DNA of 64,000 nt from Zygosaccharomyces rouxii (GCF_000026365.1 NC_012990.1:744001-808000), one strand, 5' to 3'; counted from the first letter of the stretch, positions 40,975 through 50,784 are shown. The notes: generated from the letters alone by a model not told the origin. Translations and numbers: made by a program.

Positions 40975-41433
40975 TTTGATTTGTATGTGTTGTGTTTGAT
41001 TTGAATCTAATGGATCACCGGGTGGGTAGTTGTAAGGATCGATTATCGTGTTCTATACCAATACCTTGTCTCTTTTTATACCTTTTGGAATCCTTTGTTA
41101 AATTAAATACCGTACCTATTTTTTCGCCCCTGGGTGTGAATTTTTCAGAATGGAGTTACCGAATGCGGTAGTACGGACCGATACCTATAGTTAAGAGAAA
41201 ATTAATTTTTCATCAACTACGGTCACTTTTAATAGTTCTTGGAACCGAATTCCAACGTTCCAGTTATTTCACACCGGGTGAGAAAAAAATGGAACAGGGG
41301 ATTCAGTCAGTGGCGAATTCCTAAGGGAAAGGTAACGGTATAAAAGGAGGAAGGTTACTGGTGAGATACATGATTTCTTTACTCTTACTTTTCTACAACA
41401 CAAACAACAATCACAAATACAACAAATATAACA
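40975..41433. promoter_or_regulatory. Divergent H2B-H2A promoter
   Basis: Shared promoter with a TATA box on each side (minus-strand TATAAAAAGA at 41071-41080 for HTB1; plus-strand TATAAAAG at 41339-41346 for HTA1). One perfect Spt10/SBF-type histone UAS, pattern (G/A)TTCC-N6-TTCNC, lies at 41257-41272. Leaders are A/C-rich. S-phase expression is expected from the family. Confidence 0.8.
41257..41272 (+). promoter_or_regulatory. Histone UAS (Spt10-type)
   Basis: GTTCCAGTTATTTCAC matches the histone UAS pattern exactly. The S. cerevisiae HTA1-HTB1 promoter has several such elements; only one perfect copy was found here by eye, with imperfect TTCC copies just left of it. Confidence 0.6.
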
Positions 41434-41832
41434 ATGTCCGGTGGTAAAGGTGGTAAAGCAGGTTCCGCAGCTAAGGCTTCTCAATCAAGATCTGCTAAGG
41501 CAGGTTTGACCTTCCCAGTTGGTAGAGTTCACAGACTTTTGAGAAAGGGTAACTATGCTCAAAGAGTTGGTTCTGGTGCTCCAGTTTATATGACAGCTGT
41601 TTTGGAATATTTAGCTGCAGAAATTTTAGAATTGGCTGGTAACGCCGCTAGAGATAACAAAAAGACAAGAATTATCCCAAGACATTTGCAATTAGCCATC
41701 AGAAATGATGATGAGTTGAACAAATTGTTAGGTAATGTTACTATCGCTCAAGGTGGTGTCTTACCAAACATTCACCAAAACTTGCTACCAAAGAAGAGTG
41801 CCAAACCTGGCAAGGCTTCTCAAGAATTGTAA
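41434..41832 (+). CDS. HTA1: Histone H2A
   Basis: Core histone H2A, 132 residues as in S. cerevisiae (YDR225W). It shows [24 protein letters not shown] and the acidic-patch helix [17 protein letters not shown]. The C-terminus ends in SQEL, the Mec1/Tel1 phosphorylation motif that makes canonical yeast H2A act as H2A.X; Rad9 (also in this window) binds that mark. Confidence 0.99.
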   Translation: MSGGKGGKAGSAAKASQSRSAKAGLTFPVGRVHRLLRKGNYAQRVGSGAPVYMTAVLEYLAAEILELAGNAARDNKKTRIIPRHLQLAIRNDDELNKLLGNVTIAQGGVLPNIHQNLLPKKSAKPGKASQEL

Positions 41833-42273
41833 GGGTCTATATAATGGTTTTTTTTATTTTATTTTATAGGTTTTCGGTTTGTACTATAGTAACGAGTTTT
41901 GCGTATTAGGAAGAAATTTTAATTGTGTCTTAAGACTTGCGTGGATTGATATTATTGGAGTGTGATATCAAGAGTTTTAGTGTGTCACCGTTTTGTTTAT
42001 ATTCTGAAGTAAATTATTATGACTTAGTACACTTGTGTAAGCGAGTCGAAAACTGAGTTTTAACAACAAGACATAAACATCAGGAGAAAGAAAAAGATGA
42101 AAGGCAGTTCTGTAGATATTGTACATAGTCTTTATGGAATGCACAAATTTGTGCTTCTATCTGAAATTAGCAATTCATAACAGTCTAAATGTTGGTTCCA
42201 GCAGACGCAAAACTCTGGAGCATTTTCTTACTTGATAAAGATACATCCTTCTCAAGAAATCGTAGAGATATTA

Positions 42274-42346
42274 GCTTCTATGGCCAAGTTGGTAAGGCGC
42301 CACACTAGTAATGTGGAGATCATCAGTTCGAATCTGGTTGGAAGCA
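42274..42346 (+). tRNA. tT(AGU): tRNA-Thr (anticodon AGU)
   Basis: A 73-nt gene without intron. Acceptor stem GCTTCTA pairs with TGGAAGC, discriminator A. The A box TGGCCAAGTTGG (42281-42292) and B box GTTCGAATC (42326-42334) fit the consensus. Anticodon stem CCACA/TGTGG with loop CTAGTAA gives anticodon AGT at 42307-42309 (A34 expected to become inosine). T stem ATCAG/CTGGT. A pol III terminator of five Ts follows at 42356-42360. Confidence 0.98.
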
Positions 42347-42355
42347 GAGTTTAAC

Positions 42356-42360
42356 TTTTT
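42356..42360 (+). terminator. Pol III terminator of tRNA-Thr
   Basis: Run of five Ts starting 10 nt after the tRNA 3' end; a second T run follows at 42363-42367. Confidence 0.8.
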
Positions 42361-42557
42361 ATATTTTTATACCGCTACGGAGCCACTCAGCTCATGTTAC
42401 GTCCGAGATGAAAGCCATCACACATACTTTTGTTCATACTTAAAGACAACAAATCTTGGCACTATTATTAATAATACATTCATTTAGATAAAAAAAGAAG
42501 ATTAGGTTACATACAAATAAAATTTTGGGATTCGAACGATTAAAAATCCCCTTTCGT

Positions 42558-45500
42558 TCATTTCTTGAACAATTTCTTGAACAAATTGCCCTTTTGCTCT
42601 TTAGCTTGGCCTTGGGCCTCTTCTTTGGTCTTGCCTATAACTTTTTGACCCCATGAACTATCCTTGGCCTGGTTCAATTTATCCTGGACGCCTTGACGGT
42701 AGCCCATACCTTCTTGACCACCTTCACCAGCAACGTCGGCAGCAGCGGCACTGCCACCAAGGCCGTTAGCTTTCTCAGTTCCTTCAGCTCTTCCAGCTCT
42801 GTCATACCCACTTTCATACTGGCTATCTCTCAATCCGTCTGCATACCCATCGGCAAAACCTTCATCAACAACGTGTTCGGTATCATAATTGGAAGATTCA
42901 CTGGTTTCTTCAAGACCTGGAGCAGCGGTGCCAAGGTGATTATTAGGTTGTTGAGCAGAACTAGCAGCAGGTGCTTTTCCAGATGCAACACCACCGTCAG
43001 TGGCACTGGCAGGTTGAGCATTACGTCTCCATGGATGAGAACCACCACCGCTTCTTTTACCGACACCTCCCGCGGCGGCACCTGCAGTAGTGCCAGCAGC
43101 GACATCACCAGTAGTGGCACCGGTAGTAGGACCAGCAGTAGTACCGATAGTAGGACCAGTAGTGGCACCGGTAGTAGCAGCACCAGCAGTAGCAGGACCA
43201 CGAGCGCTAGGAACACGGGCGCTAGGACCACGTGTTGCAGCGCCACTACCAACGGCAGGTGCATGGGCAGCAGTACCATCATCAACAACACCATACTTAG
43301 CAGTAGTACTATCAACAGCAGCAGGACCATCTGTAGCAAGACCGCCATCAGTGGTAACACCGCCTGCGCCAACACCATTACCTAAACTGGCACCCCTTTG
43401 GTGCTTAGTGTATGGGACAGAACCTTCACCTTCCCTCAAAAAGCCTGCACCAGTCTTTTCTGCTTTTTGTTGCTCTTTTACCCCGCGTGGAGGTTGGTAA
43501 CCGCTATTTTCAGCACCAAATTCGACCACTTTATTAAGCATGGACTTCAATTTATTCTTTGGACGGCTTTCTGAAGTCTTACCCTCATATTGTTGAGCTT
43601 TGTGAGCTGGGCTATAACCGATTTCTGAGTCTTCCGCTCCAGCTTGCGTCAAATCTGTTTTGGGCAGATCAGGTAATGGTTGCTCATCTGGTTTACCACC
43701 GAACAAAGACTTTCTAGTCTTAAACCTTGAGAGACCAGAACTAAATCCCTTAGATTTACGCCTACTGGCAGGCTCGACACCACCGGCAGCTGCGGCACCA
43801 CCAAGCCCACCGAGTTCTGCTTCACTATCGAAACCACCACGGGCTGCAGAATCTTCCAAGGGAGATTGAATAGGGGATTGCACAGTTTGCTGTTTTCCTA
43901 CTTGTGAGCGCAAAGGAGAACGGGCAGAAGCGCCCACGTTGTTGGCACCAGCTGCTTGCAAATCACCTGCTCTAACTTCTTCAGGAGATGCAATAGGATT
44001 AGAGAACCCACTCTTAGTAGTGTCGATAGGGGAAGCAAGACCGGAAGCAAGACCGGAACGTCCAGAGTAGCCGCTGACGCTTCTTCTTGGTTGTTGCAAG
44101 GCTCCGTCTTGAGCAATACCGGAACGTCTAGAATAGCCACTACCACTTCTTTTTGGTTGTTGCAAAGCTTCGTCTTGTGCAACACCAGAGCGTCTAGAGT
44201 AGCCACTAACGTTTCTTTTAATTGGTGCTCTCTCTTCCCTCTTTTCGTAAACTGGTTCGTATACTTCTTCTGTTTGATACTCAGGTTCGTACTCAGGAGC
44301 GGCTTTTGGTAAACGCTCAGGATCCACATATTCCCGCTCAAGCTCGGGCTCTATGTACTCAGGTTCAGCTTCAGGCTCAGGTTCTTCAAAATCGTAGCGG
44401 TCGCCATTTTCGACTGGATAATCGTAATTACCGTAAGCGCCACCCTTTGGACGAGCGTCCTTCCATTCACCGTCGTAATTTTTAGCATCTTCAAAGTTTT
44501 CCTCGTAGTTTTCATCAATCGTCTGAGCTGGTGTAACGAAGGAGGCAGCAGCATTACTTTGAGGTGAGCGAACATCCTTTTCCACACCGCCAAGATTTAA
44601 AGGTTGAGTTCCCGATTCTGGTTCCTCAACATTACGTTGCGACTTATTCTGGGACATGGCCAATGCCTGACCATACATCTCTTCATCCGATAAGTTCCTT
44701 CTCGAAGCTGTAGAAGCAGAAACAGCAGTAGGCTCGACGTTTTGTCCCAAACGGTTATCTAACGACGAGGCACCAGAAGCACGGGGAGCATCTGCTGCAG
44801 GTAAAGCACCTGCAGCTCCAGCATCTCTATCCTTGTTGAATAGAGTAAACTTCTTCTTGCCTCTACCGCTATCTCTTCTTAATGACCGTTGACCCATTCT
44901 GGAAGGTGCTTGTCCATCTTGGGAGCTAGCGCTGTCAAGTACATCTGGCGAGAAATCGCTGCCGCTGTAGACATTACGTTGAGCGATTTCGAGAGCTCTA
45001 GCATACATTTCTTGCTCCGTCAAACGTCTCTCACCTGCAGCGTTTGCGACAACGGCGGACTGTGGCACTGAACCAGCTTTACGAACTGATCTTGTAGATC
45101 TGGAACGCACGGGCCTTGTCGTACTAGTCGTACGACGAACTGGGGCAGCAGCTGGGGGCGCAAATTCTGATTCAGCTTGAGCTGGTTCTTCATATTGATA
45201 GTCTTCTGGACGGTGATATCTAACAGGACTTCTGGGTGGACTTATAGGACCTCTTTGTGTTCTTGTACTCCGTACACTCTTTGGTGAAGATGGTGCAGTT
45301 TTTTTAACTCTTCTAACTCTTCTTACTGGGTGCTCATCGGCATAATTATCAACGGGTTCAGAAAATTCGTTAAAATGACGAGCATTGTCTTCATCTTCTA
45401 AAGGTGTAGTGGTAACGGTCTCCATATAATCCACGCCGTTGATACGTCTGATAGTTCTCCTTGTAATACTCTTCGTTCCTTTAGTGTCTTGGAAATTTGC

Positions 45501-45785
45501 ATCCCTCATAATGGAATCTGCTCTAGGAGCCTCTCTAGCCTCTCTAGCTTCAACGGCACCTCTAGATTTGGTACGAGGTCTTGTTCTAACAACCCTACGT
45601 GGTTGTGTTAGAGATTGAGAGCGCTGTTGTACTAGAACTGGATTACCCCTAGAACGGGATGCAGCATAAGCAGCTGCCGCTGACAGACGTGGAGACTTGT
45701 TATAGTCGTCCTTGCGCTGGTAGTAGTAGTCATAACGGGAAAGGTCTGGAACCTTATGTTCCTTACGTTGCGTAAGAAGACCCAT
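42558..45785 (-). CDS. MSC3: Msc3/Eis1-family protein, enlarged
   Basis: Counterpart of S. cerevisiae MSC3 (YLR219W, 728 residues), a poorly understood cell-periphery protein of the family that includes the eisosome protein Eis1. Here it has 1075 residues. The N-terminus KVPDLSRYDYYYQRKDDYNKSPRLSAAAAYAA is the family signature. Two related motifs, TEQEMYARALEIAQ and SDEEMYGQALAMSQ (about residues 257 and 371), look like the repeated helix of this family. Three near-identical 22-residue units (SGYSRRSG-AQD-ALQQP, about 525-590) and a Thr/Gly/Ala/Pro-rich low-complexity stretch (about 830-910) explain the extra length. The C-terminus is basic (LFKKLFKK), suited to membrane binding. No transmembrane segment. 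Function in this species unknown. Confidence 0.88.
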   Translation of the reverse strand: MGLLTQRKEHKVPDLSRYDYYYQRKDDYNKSPRLSAAAAYAASRSRGNPVLVQQRSQSLTQPRRVVRTRPRTKSRGAVEAREAREAPRADSIMRDANFQDTKGTKSITRRTIRRINGVDYMETVTTTPLEDEDNARHFNEFSEPVDNYADEHPVRRVRRVKKTAPSSPKSVRSTRTQRGPISPPRSPVRYHRPEDYQYEEPAQAESEFAPPAAAPVRRTTSTTRPVRSRSTRSVRKAGSVPQSAVVANAAGERRLTEQEMYARALEIAQRNVYSGSDFSPDVLDSASSQDGQAPSRMGQRSLRRDSGRGKKKFTLFNKDRDAGAAGALPAADAPRASGASSLDNRLGQNVEPTAVSASTASRRNLSDEEMYGQALAMSQNKSQRNVEEPESGTQPLNLGGVEKDVRSPQSNAAASFVTPAQTIDENYEENFEDAKNYDGEWKDARPKGGAYGNYDYPVENGDRYDFEEPEPEAEPEYIEPELEREYVDPERLPKAAPEYEPEYQTEEVYEPVYEKREERAPIKRNVSGYSRRSGVAQDEALQQPKRSGSGYSRRSGIAQDGALQQPRRSVSGYSGRSGLASGLASPIDTTKSGFSNPIASPEEVRAGDLQAAGANNVGASARSPLRSQVGKQQTVQSPIQSPLEDSAARGGFDSEAELGGLGGAAAAGGVEPASRRKSKGFSSGLSRFKTRKSLFGGKPDEQPLPDLPKTDLTQAGAEDSEIGYSPAHKAQQYEGKTSESRPKNKLKSMLNKVVEFGAENSGYQPPRGVKEQQKAEKTGAGFLREGEGSVPYTKHQRGASLGNGVGAGGVTTDGGLATDGPAAVDSTTAKYGVVDDGTAAHAPAVGSGAATRGPSARVPSARGPATAGAATTGATTGPTIGTTAGPTTGATTGDVAAGTTAGAAAGGVGKRSGGGSHPWRRNAQPASATDGGVASGKAPAASSAQQPNNHLGTAAPGLEETSESSNYDTEHVVDEGFADGYADGLRDSQYESGYDRAGRAEGTEKANGLGGSAAAADVAGEGGQEGMGYRQGVQDKLNQAKDSSWGQKVIGKTKEEAQGQAKEQKGNLFKKLFKK
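44055..44215 (-). repeat. MSC3: 66-bp coding tandem repeat in MSC3
   Basis: Two full 66-bp units and part of a third encode SGYSRRSG...ALQQP repeats. The DNA copies are close but not identical, so the expansion is fairly recent and kept in frame. Confidence 0.75.
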
Positions 45786-47892
45786 TTAGTTCGGTTTCTT
45801 AGTGTTTCTGAGTGGCTTATTAGTTATAATCCTCTTCTCCTCTCAGATTAATTAATTAGCTTATGGTAAAGTGAAGAAAAGAAGAAAGGGAAGTTTTAAG
45901 TTTTCTTAGGCCGCTGGTAGAAAACGTTTCAAGTTTCAGGGGTGTTGGCATCGGGCAGTCCCTTTATATGTATGTCCCGTTAGTTTTGGTTTTACTCTTT
46001 CCGGGGAGTTTTGCTTTTCTCAAAATGGTTTCCTGAAAGCAAAAGAAGAAAACGAAGAGGGAAGGCCGAAAAAGAACTAGGGTTAATATGGGTACTTCAT
46101 CTCCTACCTATAGGGAGAAACACACAATTGCGCAGACCACTGTTGCTAAGGGGAACAATAGAGGAAAAAGTAGTGTAAAAAATTAACTCGGCGGTTAGAT
46201 AATCTTGTCCTGAAAAGGGGGAAGGGGATGATACATTTCACGTGTATTTGGCGTGATACACGCATTACGCTAAGGTTCTTCTCTTAATGACTTGAAAGCA
46301 TCGACCATACTCAGTCTCTGCTGGAATATTTACTTGTAGCCACCATCTTGTTTCGCTCTTCTTTGGCTAGCCTTGTTTTGGTTTCAGATGGGGAATTATC
46401 GGTTTGATAAACAAAACGTTTAATGAAAATCTGCCTCGTTTCGCTTCACCGAGTCAACCGATCACTAAAACCGCTATTTCCGCTTTACTCTCAATCATGA
46501 TATAGTGGAACCGCGAAGGTATCATTCCAAAAACTGCTAAACCGCCGAGCTTTTTAAAGCAAGAAAACTTTCGCCCTTTATATACTACCTATTTTCAGCT
46601 TTTTTTTTCTAACCCTTAAAAATAGCCGCCGTTGTACTCCACTTCAACGCGGTCATCCGCTTTGAATGGCAAAAGAGTCTACCGTAAAAATGACCTAAAG
46701 CTTGAGTTTGCTGAGCGGCTAGACAGCCCAAAGCCAAACATTTGCATCATCCTTTGTTTAATGGATAAAGTTAATGTGGATCAATTTTTTTCGGATTTCT
46801 AATCAGATAAAGTAATAATCAAATCGTTAAGTACGTGAAGATTTTAAATGAAGATTTATAACGGAAGAGACGCCTTCTCCAGATTCAGGCCATATGAGAA
46901 GGGAGAGAGAGAGAGAATAAGCAAGAGGAGAGCAATGTTGGTAATGTAATTGCCGGATTCCAAACCGCAAACTTTGGTTACATCCAAGAAGAATAGATCC
47001 AGTCACGTGACAGCTACACCGTTTTACCGCCGAGACCAAAATCTGGTCAGGAAAAAGTGAGTATTACTCCCAAAAGCTTACTTAATCATGATACTTTAGC
47101 TTCTCGATATTGTTAACTTGTCTATAAATCCTTTCAACGCCTTGCGGCTGGGCGAACAAAAGTTTCTGAAAACCCGTGCACCACGATTATCGAACCAATC
47201 GAGGTATCCGAACCAGGTCAAAACGACGCCGTTGCTGCCCATACTCAAGTACCATTGGTTTGAGAACCGCCGCATTCACCTGGCTATGCATTTATGCCGA
47301 CTTTATCACTTTATCACTTTGGCAAGTAAGAATACGACACCCGTACACCGGCGAACTACACATACCAACTTTTCAATACACTGTAGAAGGCCACTGCTTT
47401 TAACCATCATTGGCATCTCTGTATCTGCGCGCTCAGTTTAAGCATACAAGCGAGGCCCAACCGCCTGCGGGCTTGAAGTAAACTCTGACCCATCTGGGAC
47501 ATTTCTTGAGAGCTATTGCACGACTACATAAGTATCCATGAAGCTTTCGAGAGTGACATCTGCTATATGTCTAGCTAAAAGCCTACTACTTATCTAGGAA
47601 AGTCACGTGAATATATTTGTTTCACGAAGTTATTTGCAATCCTAGTAGGTATAGGTTAATTGAAGTGATGGGAATATCATCAACTATCTTCCAGGGTTAC
47701 TATATAGTACTGTACCGTATTATAGGTATATAATTTCTTTTTTTTTATTTTTTTTTTTCTGATAAAAAATTTGGGGATCCACCGTTGCGTCTGTGGTCTC
47801 CCACTTTTAAGCTCACACGTTTAAACAAAGGGAAAACTTCAGCACCAAGATTAAGAGTTCCAGATAATAATAGGTTCAAATAGATAACCATA
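45786..47892. other. 2.1-kb MSC3-SIR4 spacer without recognised gene
   Basis: The longest gene-free stretch in the window. It holds three CACGTG sites (46239, 47004, 47604; the second in the palindrome GTCACGTGAC at 47002-47011), three copies of ACCGCCGAG (46187-46195 minus strand, 46541-46549, 47026-47034), a URS1-like TAGCCGCCGT at 46623-46632, a GA microsatellite (about 46903-46918) and a T-tract before SIR4 (about 47738-47758). Frames at 46827-47039 and 47118-47441 look like chance. No tRNA, snoRNA, LTR or centromere (no CDEIII-type element) was recognised. Confidence 0.6.
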
Positions 47893-50520
47893 ATGAGCAA
47901 AGAAGACGAAGCTGCTGCTCGTAACATTAAGCTCGTTAGATATACACATCCTAGCCCACAAAATTGGAAAGGTAAAGATGGATTGGAAAAATCGAGATCG
48001 CTGCCGGTTCAACACAAGAAGAAAAGCGAAGGTAGGCTAATGGATATGTTGAAATCTAGAAGCGCCAAGTTTCATAATCTTACTGTGAATCGCAGTCTAT
48101 CAGCGGGACCTAAGGACACACGTAATGGTGTTAAAAAGAATAAAGAGACATGCTTTTTACCTGTGAGAACTCCAAACACCGTTTCTCGTCCAAACCCAAT
48201 TTCTCCAAGTGCTGTACAAAAGTTGAATCTGGATACACGTTTAATCCCAGGTAACAATTCTTCGAATCATGGATCATTTACTTCTAATGTTAAGAAAATG
48301 CTAGAGGAGCAACGTCCTCAATTGAATTCTATACAAAAGCAACAACCCGTACCGCATACATCGTCAAGAAGTGCCAATACTACTCCTAAAAAAACCGATG
48401 GGACTTTTCAAGGGGAGAGGGTCAAATCGCCACAATTGGCCAAATCACCACAACAACAGCACTTAAAGACTAATGATAAAAAATCTGAGCATGAAGATGG
48501 ACGTCAGGTAGAAAAAGAAGCCGACCATAAAGAGGAACAACGAGAGGAAAAAAACAAAGAACCTCTGCCGCAAACCCATCCTAGTGAAAGAGGAAATAGC
48601 ATACGACCAGAACGACGTCTGGATGAAAATCCACACAGGGATCAATTCAACAAAATACCGTCCCAGCGGCAAGATCGCCTTGAAATCGAGGCCGAACAGG
48701 CTGCTGAACAATCACGTCCAAGTTCAACGGAATCACGATTCAACGATGAGACTGCTTCGTCTTCAACTGAGCGCACGACTCCTCAAGCTATAGAACCGGA
48801 AAATCGACATGATTCAATTCGATCCGGTTTACTCAAATTGTTTAAACAAGTGGAGACTGAGAATCTTGCATCTGATAGTGATTCAAATTTTAGAATTGTT
48901 CAATTGCTGCAAGGTAAAAGAAGTGAAGCAGGGGAACAAGAGGAACAAGAGGAAGAAGAATTCGAAGTTTCTGACTTTGATGAACGCGATCGTTCACTTC
49001 AAGGGAGTGTAGTGGCATTTGAAGGAGAATTAGGACCACCAGAGGACTCAGGAACTTCACGCCTTGAAGTGGTTTACCTATCCGACGAAGAAGAAGAAAA
49101 AAGACCAAGGCATAAAGTCCTGCCGCCCAGTTCAGGTTTATTGAGGCCTGCAAGTCCCAGGAGATCGATTCCAGCTATGAAAGATCCTATGGCGGAGAAA
49201 CGTAAAAATGATCGTGAAGTAGCTGTGGATGCGCTTGCTAAACTGAAAGACAAGAAGACTTTTGATAAGGATACCTTTACACAAATTATAGAAAAAGGTG
49301 TTGCTGATCACAGAGCTCTTGAAGGTAATCCAAATGTTAGTGTAACGAATGACGTTTGCTCAGTAAACAATTACGAAACTTCTCATGCCTATTACTATCA
49401 ACAATTTGATAGAAGGTCTAAATTAGCATGGTTATCATTACATGAACCCACAACTAGTACTGGGAATGAGCCGCTCAAAGAGATTTGGAAAAGTGAACTA
49501 TTGGCAAATTTCATGTCGTGTACAATTTTCTTCCATCCTATAACTTCTTCCAATCTAACTGCTGATCAACAAAGTTCCTTGGATTACCAAATCAGTCAAT
49601 TGAAGAAATTGTTGCAAAATAAATTCTACATCAAGTTATCGGGATCTTTGGATAAAAGAGTGGATATTGTGATCTTATATGGTCAAAACGAAAAAGTGTT
49701 GAATGAACTTCTGGAAAAGAAACAAAATTCTTCATTTCGTGTGTGGTCACTCCAAAGAGCTTTGAACTACTTACAGGACGTTGGAATTGATCTACAAGAG
49801 TGGAATATAGAGAAAGACGCGCAGGATCGTGAATCCATCTTGGATGTCCCAATCTCTGAGGATTCGATTCAAGAGGATATTGAAGATTCGACCGAAGAAG
49901 TAGAAAGGGAAGGGAATAAAGAAACAGAAAGAGAAGAAGAAAATGAAGAAACGAAAGAAGGAGAAAGGGAAGAGCATAAAGAAACTGGAAAAGAAAATGC
50001 AGCAGAAAGGGAAGAGAATAAAGAAACTGGAAAGGAAAATGCAGTAGAAAGGGAAGAAGAGAAAGAATTAGAAAAAGAGGAGGATGAAGAGTTAGAGGAG
50101 AAAGTGGAAGAAGAACCACAATCTGAGAAGAGAGAGCCTAACCCGGAGAAGAATGCACCAAAACTATCGAAGAGTCCACCAAAAAGAGTGGTCAAAGCGA
50201 AATCTTCAAGAAAAAAGGATGCATATGTTCAAGAATTATTGCAACAAGCCTCTGGTGCCCTGGACAAAAGAGATGCCCAACTAAAAGCTGCTCATAGCAT
50301 TATATTAGCCCTCTCGAGGGATGTCATGCATCAAGAAGTCCAAATCACGTCCCTAACTGGGCAATTGAAATATTCCAAGAAGGAACTAGATCGCCAAACT
50401 GAGCTTGCAGAACAATATAGATTATGCATGGCGGAGCAAGAAGTCGAAATGGCACAACTGCGAATTCAGTTGGCAAAGAAAAAATCCAAGAAAAATCGCC
50501 GAGCATCTCCAAACCCTTAG
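47893..50520 (+). CDS. SIR4: Silent chromatin protein Sir4 (divergent, short)
   Basis: Scaffold of the SIR silencing complex at telomeres and silent mating loci; binds Sir2, Sir3, Rap1 and Yku and anchors chromatin at the nuclear rim. Recognised by position (YDR227W, before PCF11), by a region fitting the partitioning/anchoring domain (about residues 433-636; SHAYYYQQFDRRSKLAWLSLHE, FMSCTIFFHPITSS) and by a C-terminal coiled coil (about 780-865) followed by a basic end. At 875 residues it is much shorter than S. cerevisiae Sir4 (1358); the N-terminal half is basic and disordered. An acidic insert with EREENKETGKENA repeats (about 665-740) separates anchoring domain and coiled coil. Sir4 evolves fast, so similarity is expected to be weak. 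The S. cerevisiae duplicate is ASF2. Confidence 0.82.
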   Translation: MSKEDEAAARNIKLVRYTHPSPQNWKGKDGLEKSRSLPVQHKKKSEGRLMDMLKSRSAKFHNLTVNRSLSAGPKDTRNGVKKNKETCFLPVRTPNTVSRPNPISPSAVQKLNLDTRLIPGNNSSNHGSFTSNVKKMLEEQRPQLNSIQKQQPVPHTSSRSANTTPKKTDGTFQGERVKSPQLAKSPQQQHLKTNDKKSEHEDGRQVEKEADHKEEQREEKNKEPLPQTHPSERGNSIRPERRLDENPHRDQFNKIPSQRQDRLEIEAEQAAEQSRPSSTESRFNDETASSSTERTTPQAIEPENRHDSIRSGLLKLFKQVETENLASDSDSNFRIVQLLQGKRSEAGEQEEQEEEEFEVSDFDERDRSLQGSVVAFEGELGPPEDSGTSRLEVVYLSDEEEEKRPRHKVLPPSSGLLRPASPRRSIPAMKDPMAEKRKNDREVAVDALAKLKDKKTFDKDTFTQIIEKGVADHRALEGNPNVSVTNDVCSVNNYETSHAYYYQQFDRRSKLAWLSLHEPTTSTGNEPLKEIWKSELLANFMSCTIFFHPITSSNLTADQQSSLDYQISQLKKLLQNKFYIKLSGSLDKRVDIVILYGQNEKVLNELLEKKQNSSFRVWSLQRALNYLQDVGIDLQEWNIEKDAQDRESILDVPISEDSIQEDIEDSTEEVEREGNKETEREEENEETKEGEREEHKETGKENAAEREENKETGKENAVEREEEKELEKEEDEELEEKVEEEPQSEKREPNPEKNAPKLSKSPPKRVVKAKSSRKKDAYVQELLQQASGALDKRDAQLKAAHSIILALSRDVMHQEVQITSLTGQLKYSKKELDRQTELAEQYRLCMAEQEVEMAQLRIQLAKKKSKKNRRASPNP

Positions 50521-50784
50521 GAGTAATTCTTAATGATCAAGAATAAAAAAAAGAGACTTGTATAGCGATATGTAGTATAATCTGTTTTTTATTTTTTATT
50601 TTTTATTTTTTCATTTTATTTATTTTCTGTCGCTGACATCTCGATGCTTCTTGTGCGCGAAAAGAAAAAAAATGGGTGAGGAAGAATTGTTTAGGATGCA
50701 AGCATTTTATACCGACCATGCTCTCCGCATCTAAACGTTCCTTAAGCCAATCAGTCCATACTACTGGCTTAATTAGGTTCTGCC

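Larger units (their letters stand above)
41833..42557. other. HTA1-MSC3 spacer holding tRNA-Thr
   Basis: A 725-bp spacer with one tRNA gene at 42274-42346. The rest is AT-rich. An 11-mer TTTTATATTTT at 42357-42367, just after the tRNA, fits the S. cerevisiae ARS core consensus, but such matches are common. Confidence 0.6.

Noticed and set aside
42357..42367. ARS core match TTTTATATTTT after tRNA-Thr
   Set aside because: Such matches are frequent in AT-rich spacers and origin rules in this species are not known.
47118..47441. 107-codon open frame in the MSC3-SIR4 spacer
   Set aside because: TTG start, overlapping frame of similar length, no recognisable composition or motif.
47598..47640. 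Possible centromere start (GTCACGTGA followed by AT-rich bases)
   Set aside because: No CDEIII-type element at the needed distance, and the sequence downstream is not AT-rich enough for CDEII.
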